From: Campylobacter sp. RM5004
GTDB lineage: Bacteria; Campylobacterota; Campylobacteria; Campylobacterales; Campylobacteraceae
Direction: 5' to 3'
Assembly (NCBI RefSeq): GCF_022369455.1
Contig: NZ_CP059599.1
Location: forward strand, 1,268,409-1,332,408
DNA: 64,000 bases
Shown: positions 45,530 to 53,454 of the stretch, piece after piece
Layout: each line of letters begins with the position of its first letter
How positions within the stretch are numbered: the first letter of the stretch is position 1
Notes under the pieces: model-generated
Seen by the model: the letters and a program-made list of their open reading frames with translations, nothing else
Databases searched by the model: none
What the model was told of the DNA's origin: nothing
Program-made: the position numbers and the translations under genes

Positions 45530-45580
45530 ATGAAACAAAAACTTAGAACTAATTTATTTTTACTAACTAAAGCCCATTGA
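45530..45580 (+). CDS. Short leader ORF 1 (16 codons) before a binding-protein gene
   Basis: ATG at 45530, with AAAGGAG 6-7 bases upstream, opens MKQKLRTNLFLLTKAH and then stops (TGA). A C-rich, G-poor stretch (CCCATTGACCCTTACCCTAC) follows the stop. A similar short ORF with the same kind of ribosome site precedes the paralogous binding-protein gene, suggesting a translated leader that controls transport-gene expression. Confidence 0.45.
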   Translation: MKQKLRTNLFLLTKAH

Positions 45581-45676
45581 CCCTTACCCTACTTTTTTAA
45601 TCCCAAATTATTTTTATTATTGTTAATTTTTAATTTTTGCTTTTAGCATTTTTATATTTATTACAAAGGAAATTTT

Positions 45677-46375
45677 ATGAAAAAAATTATTATTTTATTA
45701 GCATTTATTATGCAAATTTTTGCAAGTGATTTGATAAAAGTTGGTATGTCACCGGGTTTTGCTCCATTTGGCTATATTAAAGATGATAAAATTATTGGCT
45801 TTGATATTGATTTGGTTAATGAGATAGCTAAGGTTTTAGATATTAAAATAGAGTTTGTGCCTATGGATTTTGATGCTTTAATGGGCGCTTTAAAGCTTGG
45901 CAAAATTGATGTGATAGCATCAGGACTTAGCAATACACCTGCAAGGGCAAAAAATGTTGAGTTTAGCGATATTTATTATCAAGGTTCAAACTGCTTTTTA
46001 AGAAAAAAATCAAGAACCGATATTACTAGCTTAAACGGCTTAAGCGTAGGCGTTCAATTAGGCTCAATTCAAGCAAATATGCTAAATCAAATTCCAAATA
46101 CAAAACCTTTTTTAAACTCTGAAATAGCTAATTTAGTATTAGCATTAGTAAATGATAAAGTTGATGCGGTAATTGTTGATAAATTAGTAGCTCGTGGATA
46201 TTTAAACACTTATAATGAGCTTGAAATCTTTCAAGAATTAAAAGAAGAAAACGATGGAGTAAGCTTTGCCTTTGCTAAAGGAAATACAAAATTAAGAGAT
46301 GATTTTAACAAAGCTTTAGAAGTTGTAAAAAGTCAAGGAATTTATGAAAAATTATTAGAAAAATATGAAATGTAA
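45677..46375 (+). CDS. Orphan amino-acid ABC transporter substrate-binding protein (copy 1)
   Basis: A 232-residue family-3 periplasmic binding protein. The signal peptide IIILLAFIMQIFA is cleaved before SDLIKVG. Ligand-lobe motifs are GFAPFGYI, GFDIDLVNEIAKVL and DVIASGLSNTPARAKNVEFSD. No permease or ATPase gene is adjacent, so it must use a partner encoded elsewhere (possibly 50014-52051, or another site). It is a tandem paralogue of the protein at 46665. The amino-acid ligand cannot be read from the sequence. Confidence 0.9.
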   Translation: MKKIIILLAFIMQIFASDLIKVGMSPGFAPFGYIKDDKIIGFDIDLVNEIAKVLDIKIEFVPMDFDALMGALKLGKIDVIASGLSNTPARAKNVEFSDIYYQGSNCFLRKKSRTDITSLNGLSVGVQLGSIQANMLNQIPNTKPFLNSEIANLVLALVNDKVDAVIVDKLVARGYLNTYNELEIFQELKEENDGVSFAFAKGNTKLRDDFNKALEVVKSQGIYEKLLEKYEM

Positions 46376-46391
46376 GAAATTTCATACTAAA

Positions 46392-46432
46392 TTTTGTTAA
46401 TTTTGTTTCATTTTGTTACAAAATTAACAAAA
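46392..46432. repeat. 15-bp inverted repeat after binding-protein copy 1
   Basis: TTTTGTTAATTTTGT (46392-46406) pairs with ACAAAATTAACAAAA (46418-46432). It is followed by A rather than T on the plus strand, so its role as a terminator is unclear. Confidence 0.6.
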
Positions 46433-46504
46433 AAATTAAAATTATTACAAACATAAATGAGATTTACTGATATGATTATTTAAATTATTTTAAAGGAGTG
46501 AAAA

Positions 46505-46546
46505 ATGCAAAAGAGTGTTGCTAAATTAATCTTTAAACTACGTTGA
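46505..46546 (+). CDS. Short leader ORF 2 (13 codons) before a binding-protein gene
   Basis: ATG at 46505 with an AAAGGAGTG site opens MQKSVAKLIFKLR and ends in TGA. The stop and following bases (CGTTGATGCTTAC) align with those of leader 1 (CATTGACCCTTAC), so leader position is conserved between the two paralogous units. Confidence 0.42.
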   Translation: MQKSVAKLIFKLR

Positions 46547-46664
46547 TGCTTACTTCTATTTCTTAATTTCTCACATTTTTATCATTGTTAATTTTTATTA
46601 TTGTTAGGTTTATTTTTTAGGTTTTGCTTTATGCAATTTTTATTTTTATTACAAGGAAAAATTT

Positions 46665-47381
46665 ATGAAAAAATTATTATTAAGTTTTGCGTTAATTTCG
46701 CAAATATTCGCACAAGATATTTTAAAAATTGGAACAACATCAGGTTATGCTCCATTTGAGTATATTCAAAATGATGAATTAGTAGGCTTTGATATAGACT
46801 TAGTAAATGAGATAGCAAAAATTCTAGATATAAAAATAGAATATAAAGTTATGGATTTTGATGGACTTATTAATGCTTTAAAAGCTAAAAAAATTGATGT
46901 AATAGCAGCAGGTATGAATAAAACCGAGCAAAGAGCAAAAAGTGTAGAGTTTTCTAATCCTTATTATTTAGGAATGAATTATTTCGTAAAATTAAAAGAT
47001 AATGATAAGTTTAATAATATTGAAGATTTAGAAAAAGGAGCGATATTTGGAACTCAAATAGGCACTTTACAAGCTGAAGAATTAAGTAATATTAAAGGCG
47101 TAAAACCATATTTAAATGCTGAATTAATAGTGCTTGTTTTAGCAACTATAAATAAAAAAATTGATGGATTTTTGCTAGAAGCTGCAGTTGCTAAAGGTTA
47201 TATGAAAAGCTATCCTGAATTAAAAGTCTTTGCAAAAAAAGAAATAAAAGGAAGTGGAGCAAGCTTTGCTTTTGATAAAGGCAATACAAAATTAAGAGAT
47301 AATTTTAATAAGGCTTTAGATATTTTAAAAGAAAACGGCACTTATTTAAAATTATTAAAAAAATACAATTTAGATAATTAA
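46665..47381 (+). CDS. Orphan amino-acid ABC transporter substrate-binding protein (copy 2)
   Basis: A 238-residue family-3 binding protein with a signal peptide (LLLSFALISQIFA, then QDILKIG). It is clearly paralogous to copy 1: SGYAPFEYI, VGFDIDLVNEIAKIL, and the shared ending GASFAFDKGNTKLRDNFNKAL. The 5' regions of the two copies are also related, so the whole transcription unit was duplicated and then diverged. No permease lies next to it. The ligand is unknown. Confidence 0.9.
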   Translation: MKKLLLSFALISQIFAQDILKIGTTSGYAPFEYIQNDELVGFDIDLVNEIAKILDIKIEYKVMDFDGLINALKAKKIDVIAAGMNKTEQRAKSVEFSNPYYLGMNYFVKLKDNDKFNNIEDLEKGAIFGTQIGTLQAEELSNIKGVKPYLNAELIVLVLATINKKIDGFLLEAAVAKGYMKSYPELKVFAKKEIKGSGASFAFDKGNTKLRDNFNKALDILKENGTYLKLLKKYNLDN

Positions 47382-47403
47382 AAAATATTAGGAATTTAAA
47401 TAA

Positions 47404-47453
47404 AATTCCTAATCAAATTTCATAAAATTTCGCAAGAATTTGAAATAGGAATT
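47404..47453. repeat. Element pair after binding-protein copy 2
   Basis: A decayed forward copy near 47404-47421 (a base lost in the middle) faces an exact reverse copy at 47436-47453. It is in the usual position shortly after a stop codon. Confidence 0.8.
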
Positions 47454-47495
47454 TAAATATTGTATATTAAGCTTATAAGATTTTAAGGAAAAATT

Positions 47496-48363
47496 TTGAA
47501 TATAGATAATTTAAAAGATTATAAAATAAAAAAACGATTATTTATATAGCTTAGAGCTTATTAGATTATTTAATGATATTGTTGCTTTTTTATTATTAAT
47601 TTGCACAATTTGTTTTATAGCTTACAATTTAGATAAACTACCTGAAGCTTCTCACACAGAAATGACTGAGATTAGATTAAGAGGAAGAGGCGAAGCTACA
47701 ATAATTGTCGGTATATTTTTTATTTTTTTATTCATAAAGACAAATCATATTAAAAGGCTTAGATTTGTTAAAAATAATGATTTTTACATTAGCGTAGATA
47801 AAGAAAAGATATATTTTGAAACATATGCAGTAGATAAAGAAGGTCTTTTTGATATTGCTAAAAGTTATAAAAAAGTAAGCGAAACGATAAATAAAAGCGA
47901 TATAGTTTTTAGATTACAATCTAAGCGACCTGCTTTAGCGTATTCACATATATTTGATAAAGATACTTACAATACTAAAGAAATAGAAAATAAAAGCTTA
48001 AATTATAGATTAGACTACCCTATAACTAGAATCATTTTCTTTCCTATAGTTATGTTTTTTGCAATATTAAATATTTTATCAAGCTATTTAATATTGTTTT
48101 TATTAAATGGTAAAAACTTAAAAACTTACACAATATATCAAACTAAAACCAAGCTATTTTCATTGCCTTTTGTTGATGATTTATCGGTTTATTTTTTATA
48201 CACTGAATATAGATTAAAACATTCTGCGATAAGCAAAGGAGCTTACGAAATAGAGCATAGAGAAGAAGCACAACCATTAGGCGAAAAATACATAGCAAAA
48301 CAGCGTAAGAAAATTGAAAAGATTTTAAAAAAGAAAAACCTAATTCCGAATTCAAATTCTTAA
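47496..48363 (+). pseudogene. Frameshifted gene for a membrane protein of unknown function
   Basis: A TTG at 47496 with AAGGA upstream opens 17 codons (NIDNLKDYKIKK...) to a TAG at 47547. A run of seven A (47528-47534) lies within it. Removing one A would join it to the open frame that runs from 47530 to 48363, giving roughly 288 residues. The downstream frame carries a membrane helix before its first ATG (IVAFLLLICTICFIAY) and continues with two further hydrophobic segments. ATG 47662 would yield a truncated 233-residue form. No family was recognised. The last residues, LIPNSNS, come from a dispersed element. Confidence 0.7.
48342..48359. repeat. Dispersed element at the 3' end of the frameshifted gene
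   Basis: AATTCCGAATTCAAATTC (one mismatch) encodes the final residues before the stop, as in rimI. Confidence 0.8.
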
Positions 48364-48400
48364 ACTTTTCAAGCAAAGACTTTAAAGCCCTTGCTAATTA

Positions 48401-48625
48401 TTAAGATTTTGTTATATAAAATCCTAAAACCGAGCCATTTTGAACGACTTCGCAACTATGACCTAATTTTTTCATATCAGGCACAATTCCATTAATACTT
48501 TGCGGACAATCGCTAATAATTTCTAGCACTTCGCCACTTTTAAGTTTATTGATTGCTTCGTTTGCAACTATTGCTGGATATGGACATGGCTCACCTAAAA
48601 GCGTTATAGAATAATCAATTTTCAT
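48401..48625 (-). CDS. TusA/SirA-like protein, FdhU-like
   Basis: A 74-residue TusA-fold protein with the conserved Cys-Pro motif (GEPCPYPAI, near residue 12). It sits directly downstream of a YeeE/YedE-type transporter, overlapping its stop by 4 bases. In C. jejuni this pair is FdhU/FdhT, needed for selenium-dependent biogenesis of formate dehydrogenase. By synteny this is the best interpretation, although a general sulfur-carrier role is possible. Confidence 0.82.
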   Translation of the reverse strand: MKIDYSITLLGEPCPYPAIVANEAINKLKSGEVLEIISDCPQSINGIVPDMKKLGHSCEVVQNGSVLGFYITKS

Positions 48626-49797
48626 TTTTTACTCCTTGCAAAAAATAAAATTAAAGCAATGCTTATTAAAAACAATGCAAGATTTATACTAAAGCCTGAA
48701 TATCCACTAAGCTTAATTTTCTCACCTGCTAAAAACCACTTAGGCAAATAATCATAATTTAAAGCAATTAGCATAGTTCCTAAGATATTTCCAACGCCAA
48801 CTACCATAAAATGAGTTTGCCCTTCTACTGCACGATATAAAAATCCGCACTCACAACCACCCGCAAACACAATGCCAAAGCCAAATATAAATGCACCCAC
48901 ACAAAGCGCTAAAGATATTTCTAAAACCTTAGCGTTATAGCCTTTATTTAATAAAGCAAATACAAAAATACTAGCAATTAGCATTGAGATAAACAAAGCT
49001 AATGAAAAACCATAACGCTTGAATAAAAACAAATCTCTAAAACAAGATGTAAAACAAATCTGACCTTTTTGAATAAGCCAACCAAAAATAAGCCCAAAAA
49101 CAAGAGCAATAGGTAGATTTTTTGTATCATTAATCGCAAGATAGATAAAAAATACAAAAAAAGCACTCAAACTTAAAAAGAAAATTATTTTATTTTTTTG
49201 ATTAATTTTAGAATCAATTTTAAGCTGTGGGGTGTTTGTCTTAATCATTTCGTATTTTGGAGCAAATATTTTAATCTTAAGGGTTAAAATGGCTGCTATT
49301 ACTCCAAACATCATAAAAATCGCAAATACCCAAGTATGCAATGAAAAATAAGGAAGTCCGGTGAAAAAATTTGCTAGATTACATCCCCAAGCAAGTCTTG
49401 CACCAAAACCCGCTAATATCCCGCCGATTAGTGCTTGAAAAAATCTTGTTTTAGAAGCAATTTTTCTAAAATAAACTTTATTAGCAATACTAGCAGCTAA
49501 CAAACAGCCAATAATTAGCCCTATAATCATCACTCCATCTACACGAGTAAGCATTGTGCCATTTAGGTTTTGCTTTTGATAATAAGAATATGAGCTTAAA
49601 TCAATTCCAAAAAGTTCTAGAATTTCTCCGCCTATGCGAGTAAATTCACCAGTTACTGCAAACACACCGCCAAAAATAGCAAAATACAAAGTTGCCATAA
49701 TACTAAGCAAAATAACAGCTTTTGAATTGCTATAAAAATTGTCTAAATAAGTGTGTTTAAAATGTGCTAAATCAGCACCGAAGTTAGAAGTTTTCAT
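48622..49797 (-). CDS. YeeE/YedE-family membrane transporter, FdhT-like
   Basis: A 391-residue polytopic protein with about nine or ten helices and two internal repeats, each carrying a Gly-Cys pair of the sulfur-transporter family (LAWGCNLANFFTGL; FAGGCECGFLYRAVEG). Members move thiosulfate-type or selenium compounds. With the adjoining TusA-like gene it matches FdhT-FdhU of C. jejuni, which supports selenoenzyme formate dehydrogenase assembly. mnmH elsewhere in the window also uses selenium. Confidence 0.8.
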   Translation of the reverse strand: MKTSNFGADLAHFKHTYLDNFYSNSKAVILLSIMATLYFAIFGGVFAVTGEFTRIGGEILELFGIDLSSYSYYQKQNLNGTMLTRVDGVMIIGLIIGCLLAASIANKVYFRKIASKTRFFQALIGGILAGFGARLAWGCNLANFFTGLPYFSLHTWVFAIFMMFGVIAAILTLKIKIFAPKYEMIKTNTPQLKIDSKINQKNKIIFFLSLSAFFVFFIYLAINDTKNLPIALVFGLIFGWLIQKGQICFTSCFRDLFLFKRYGFSLALFISMLIASIFVFALLNKGYNAKVLEISLALCVGAFIFGFGIVFAGGCECGFLYRAVEGQTHFMVVGVGNILGTMLIALNYDYLPKWFLAGEKIKLSGYSGFSINLALFLISIALILFFARSKK

Positions 49798-49911
49798 AAG
49801 TTGTCCTTGTATGGCTAAAACTTAGCCGAAATTAAAAGCTTGATTATAAATAAGCAAAACTTTTAATATGCTTAAAATTTTATATCAAAATTAGACTAAT
49901 TACAAAACTTA

Positions 49912-49961
49912 AATTCCTATTTCAAATTCTTTAAAATTTTAAAGAATTTGAAATAGGCATT
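49912..49961. repeat. Inverted pair of dispersed elements before the amino-acid importer
   Basis: An exact forward copy at 49912-49929 faces a one-mismatch reverse copy at 49944-49961. It lies between the divergent fdhT-like and permease genes, the second pair not located after a gene. Confidence 0.88.
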
Positions 49962-50013
49962 TTGATTTATCAAAAAAGGATATATTTTAACCCATTTTGA
50001 TTTAGGGGTTAAG

Positions 50014-50658
50014 ATGGATTTTGAGATTATTAAAGAGTATTATCCACTTTTTATTGATGCTTTTTATCTAACTATAAAACTCGCTTGTTATGGAGTGATT
50101 TTGTCATTTTTAATAGGTTTGTTTTGTATGTGGGTAGAGCTTCATAGGTTTAAGTTTTTAAGATTAGTTTGCAATGCTTATATTGAGCTTTCACGCAATA
50201 CTCCACTTTTAATTCATTTATTTTTCTTATATTATGCCTTGCCAAAAATAGGCATTAAACTTGAAGCTTTTTCTTGTGGAGTAATAGGACTTGCTTTTTT
50301 AGGTGGTAGCTATATGGCTGAAAGTCTTAAGGCTGGGCTTAATGCGATTAGCAAGCATCAAATTGAGGCAGGATATGCCCTAGCTTTAAGTAAAAATCAA
50401 GTTTTATATCACATCATTTTGCCACTTTCTCTTAGAGTATCAATAACTAGTATAAGTGCAAATATTATATTTTTATTCAAAGAAACTTCGGTTGTAAGCG
50501 TAATCGCTCTAGCTGATTTGGTTTATACTACAAAAGATATTATTGGGCTTTATTATGTTACAAATGAAGCTTTATTTATGTTATGCGTAGCTTATTTTAT
50601 AATGATTTTACCATTATCTTTAATACTTAGCTTAATAGAAAAAAGGATTAGAAGATGA
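50014..50658 (+). CDS. Polar amino-acid ABC importer permease 1
   Basis: A 214-residue inner-membrane permease of the HisM/GlnP family with about five helices. The periplasmic-proximal block ELSRNTPLLIHLFFLYYALP and the cytoplasmic EAA-type loop ISKHQIEAGYALALSKNQV are diagnostic. It pairs with the second permease, which starts 4 bases before this stop. The importer operon is permease-permease-ATPase-binding protein. Confidence 0.93.
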   Translation: MDFEIIKEYYPLFIDAFYLTIKLACYGVILSFLIGLFCMWVELHRFKFLRLVCNAYIELSRNTPLLIHLFFLYYALPKIGIKLEAFSCGVIGLAFLGGSYMAESLKAGLNAISKHQIEAGYALALSKNQVLYHIILPLSLRVSITSISANIIFLFKETSVVSVIALADLVYTTKDIIGLYYVTNEALFMLCVAYFIMILPLSLILSLIEKRIRR

Positions 50659-51311
50659 GTGAAATATTGTTTGATTTAGATATTTATAAAAGACTTTTTG
50701 AAGGTTTAAAAGTTACGCTTTTTATATCATTTGTTTCTATATTTTTTTCTATTATTGGCGGACTTATTTTAGGTGTTTTTATGAGTTTAGGAAATAAAAT
50801 TATTTTTTATATTCTAAAAATAATGCTTGAAATTGTAAGATTTATGCCTATTATTGTTTGGTTGTTTTTGATTTATTTTGGAATGTCTAGCTGGCTTAGT
50901 TTAGATGCGATTACTGCTAGTATAATCGTTTTTGTTATTTGGGGAGTTTTTGAAATGATGGATTTAGTAAGGGGTGCTTTGCTTAGTATTCCTAAACATC
51001 AGTTTGAAAGCTCAAACGCTCTTGCACTTAGCAAGTATCAAATGTATAGATTTATAATCTTACCACTTGCAGCAAGAAGATTGCTTCCTAGTGTGATAAA
51101 TCTTTTAAGCCGTATGATAAAAACTACTTCTGTTGCTTATTTAATAGGCGTTGTAGATGTTTTAGCAATAGGCAATCAATTAAAAGAAGTTACATTGCTT
51201 ACAAGTAATTTCGCACCTTTATATATTTATACAATAATATTTTTTATATATTTTATTATTTGTTATCCTTTATCAAAAATATCAAAAATCCTAGAACAAA
51301 GGTGGAGCTAA
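50655..51311 (+). CDS. Polar amino-acid ABC importer permease 2
   Basis: A 218-residue HisM-type permease. It has the EIVRFMPIIVWLFLIYFG block, and the EAA loop IPKHQFESSNALALSKYQMYRFI. It forms the membrane heterodimer with permease 1. Its stop overlaps the ATPase start codon by one base (TAATG). Confidence 0.93.
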   Translation: MSEILFDLDIYKRLFEGLKVTLFISFVSIFFSIIGGLILGVFMSLGNKIIFYILKIMLEIVRFMPIIVWLFLIYFGMSSWLSLDAITASIIVFVIWGVFEMMDLVRGALLSIPKHQFESSNALALSKYQMYRFIILPLAARRLLPSVINLLSRMIKTTSVAYLIGVVDVLAIGNQLKEVTLLTSNFAPLYIYTIIFFIYFIICYPLSKISKILEQRWS

Positions 51312-52051
51312 TGAGTATTTTAAAACTTGAAAATATCAATAAATTTTATGGTAAAACCCATGCTTTAAAAAATATTTCTTTTGAAGTTAATAAGGGCGAA
51401 GTGGTTGTTTTAATAGGCCCTAGTGGCTGTGGAAAAAGCACAACTTTAAGATGTATAAATGGACTTGAAAATATTGCAAGTGGAAATATTTATATAAAAG
51501 ATGAAGTAATTTCAAAAGATTTTAAAAACTGGCAAGAAATTAGAAAATATGTTGGAATGGTGTTTCAAAGTTATGAATTATTTGATCACTTAAGCGTAAT
51601 TGAAAACATTTTATTAGCACCTATAAAAGTGCAAAATAGAAAAAAAGATGAAGTTTTAAAAGAAGCTTTAGAATTACTTAAAAAAGTTGGCTTAGAACAC
51701 AAGCTTAACGCCTATCCAAAAGAGCTAAGCGGCGGACAAAAACAAAGGATTGCAATAGTAAGAGCTTTGTGTATGAACCCTGAAATTATGCTTTTTGATG
51801 AAGTTACGGCTGCGCTTGATCCTGAGATTGTAAGAGAAGTTTTAGATGTATTATTAAATCTTGCAAAAGAAGAAAAAACAATGCTAATTGTAACTCACGA
51901 AATGGCGTTCGCAAGAGCAGTTGCTGATAAAATAATTTTTATGGATAGTGGAGAGATTATAGAAATTGCAAGCCCTGAAGAGTTTTTTACTAGACCTAAA
52001 AGTAACCGAGCGAAACAATTTTTAAATATGTTTGATTTTAAAAAGGATTAA
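51311..52051 (+). CDS. Polar amino-acid ABC importer ATPase
   Basis: A 246-residue ABC ATPase. Walker A is GPSGCGKST, the signature is LSGGQKQRIA, Walker B is IMLFDEVTAALD and the H-loop is VTHEMAFA. A longer frame starts at 51260, but the ATG at 51311 has GGTGGAGC upstream and gives the normal family N-terminus (MSILKLENINKFYG), so it is chosen. Confidence 0.95.
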   Translation: MSILKLENINKFYGKTHALKNISFEVNKGEVVVLIGPSGCGKSTTLRCINGLENIASGNIYIKDEVISKDFKNWQEIRKYVGMVFQSYELFDHLSVIENILLAPIKVQNRKKDEVLKEALELLKKVGLEHKLNAYPKELSGGQKQRIAIVRALCMNPEIMLFDEVTAALDPEIVREVLDVLLNLAKEEKTMLIVTHEMAFARAVADKIIFMDSGEIIEIASPEEFFTRPKSNRAKQFLNMFDFKKD

Positions 52052-52116
52052 AATTATCTTTTATTAATAATTTCAAGTTTAAATTTATCTACATTTTAAT
52101 TTAAAGGAGTGTAGTT

Positions 52117-52929
52117 ATGAAAAAAACTATTTTATCATTAGTTGCAGGGGCAATTCTAACCTGTTCGTTAAATGCTAGAAGTTTAGCAGAAATTAAAGCA
52201 GAAGATAATATTAAAATCGGTGTTTTTGCTGATAAACCACCATTTGGTTTTGTAGATAAGGCTGGTAATTATCAAGGTTATGATGTTTATTTTGCAAAAA
52301 GAATTGCAAAAGATTTATTAGGAGATGAAACAAAGGTTGTTTTTGTTCCTGTTGAGGCTGCTAGTAGGGTTGAGTTTTTGTTATCTAATAAAGTTGATGT
52401 AATTTTAGCAAACTTTACAAAAACTCCAGAAAGAGCAAGAGTTGTTGATTTTGCATTGCCTTATATGAAAGTTTCTTTAGGTATTGCAAGTCCTAAAAAT
52501 GCAGAGATTAAAGATATTAGCGAATTAAATGGAAAAACTTTAATCGTAAATAAAGGCACTACTGCAGATGCTTATTTTACAAAGAATAAAAACGGCGTAA
52601 ATCTAGCAAAATACGACCAAAATACTGAAACTTTTGGAGCTTTATTAGATGGTAGGGGTGCTGCACTTGCACACGATAATACCTTGCTTTTTGCTTGGGT
52701 TAAGAATAATCCTGAGTTTGTAGTAGGAATTAGTGAATTAGGCGATATTGATGTGATTGCACCTGCTGTTAAAAAAGGAAATACTGAATTGCTTGAATGG
52801 ATTAATGCAGAAATTATCAAACTTGGTGAAGAACAATTCTTTCACAAAAACTACGATGAAACTCTAGCACCTGTTTATGGCAACGATATTGATAAAGAAA
52901 GCGTTGTGGTAGAAGGCGGAAAACTTTAA
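52117..52929 (+). CDS. Amino-acid binding protein, CjaA-like
   Basis: A 270-residue family-3 periplasmic binding protein. The signal peptide is KKTILSLVAGAILTCSLNA; there is no good lipobox, unlike CjaA itself. The lobes contain IGVFADKPPFGFVD, GYDVYFAKRIAKDLLG, VEAASRVEFL and NFTKTPERARVVDFALPYMKV. These strongly resemble the cysteine-binding CjaA of C. jejuni. Unlike orphan CjaA, here the gene directly follows its permeases and ATPase, so cysteine or a similar polar amino acid is the likely cargo. Confidence 0.88.
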   Translation: MKKTILSLVAGAILTCSLNARSLAEIKAEDNIKIGVFADKPPFGFVDKAGNYQGYDVYFAKRIAKDLLGDETKVVFVPVEAASRVEFLLSNKVDVILANFTKTPERARVVDFALPYMKVSLGIASPKNAEIKDISELNGKTLIVNKGTTADAYFTKNKNGVNLAKYDQNTETFGALLDGRGAALAHDNTLLFAWVKNNPEFVVGISELGDIDVIAPAVKKGNTELLEWINAEIIKLGEEQFFHKNYDETLAPVYGNDIDKESVVVEGGKL

Positions 52930-52937
52930 TAAACTTA

Positions 52938-53046
52938 AATTCCTATTTTAAATTCTTTAAAATAGGAATAACTTTTTTAATATTTTAAAGCTTGAAAATA
53001 TGTGTAATTTAGAAGATAAAAATAGCTAGAATTTGAATTAGGAATT
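52938..53046. repeat. Dispersed elements between the binding protein and fliS
   Basis: A one-mismatch forward copy at 52938-52955 runs straight into a truncated reverse arm. An exact reverse copy (TA-AT variant) follows at 53029-53046, with a decayed forward arm after it. They lie between convergent genes. Confidence 0.85.
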
Positions 53047-53073
53047 ACAAATCCCTAATTCTTATATTTTTAA

Positions 53074-53445
53074 TTAAAGCTCCATATGATTTACTTCACG
53101 CCAAGCTTCAAGCAGACCATTAGCAACTCTCATAACCTCATCTAATTTAGCAGGGTCACTATCAATTATAACCTTACTAAGCGTGCTAATTTGGTGAGAA
53201 TAAAGTCCTTGTAGATAATAACTTACTTCTCCTTGTTCAAAATCTAAGCAATTTAATAATTCCACAAATATCGCTGTGGCTTTTTTGATATTTAAGCATT
53301 TTTTTTCTATATCATCTTTTTCAATTGCTTTTTTTGCACGAGAGCAAAATCTAAGTATGCCCTCGTATAAAAGTTCAATCATTTTTTCATTACTATCTAC
53401 TGCTATGTTATTTTGTGAATAACTTGCGTATGCGTTACTTACCAT
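53074..53445 (-). CDS. fliS: Flagellar export chaperone FliS
   Basis: A 123-residue helical chaperone that holds flagellin before export. It starts with the family's AYASYSQNNIAVDSNEKMIELLYEGILRFC stretch. It is the last of the flaG-fliD-fliS set, 9 bases after fliD, as in C. jejuni. Confidence 0.95.
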   Translation of the reverse strand: MVSNAYASYSQNNIAVDSNEKMIELLYEGILRFCSRAKKAIEKDDIEKKCLNIKKATAIFVELLNCLDFEQGEVSYYLQGLYSHQISTLSKVIIDSDPAKLDEVMRVANGLLEAWREVNHMEL

Positions 53446-53454
53446 TCATATTCC

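Noticed and set aside
45530-45660. Selenocysteine readthrough of the TGA ending leader ORF 1
   Set aside because: The extension would be a short hydrophobic tail without family resemblance. The aligned TGA of leader 2 gives an unrelated extension, and no SECIS-like hairpin was seen.
51260-51310. Longer start of the ABC ATPase at 51260
   Set aside because: It would overlap permease 2 by about 50 bases and lacks a ribosome site. ATG 51311 gives the standard N-terminus.
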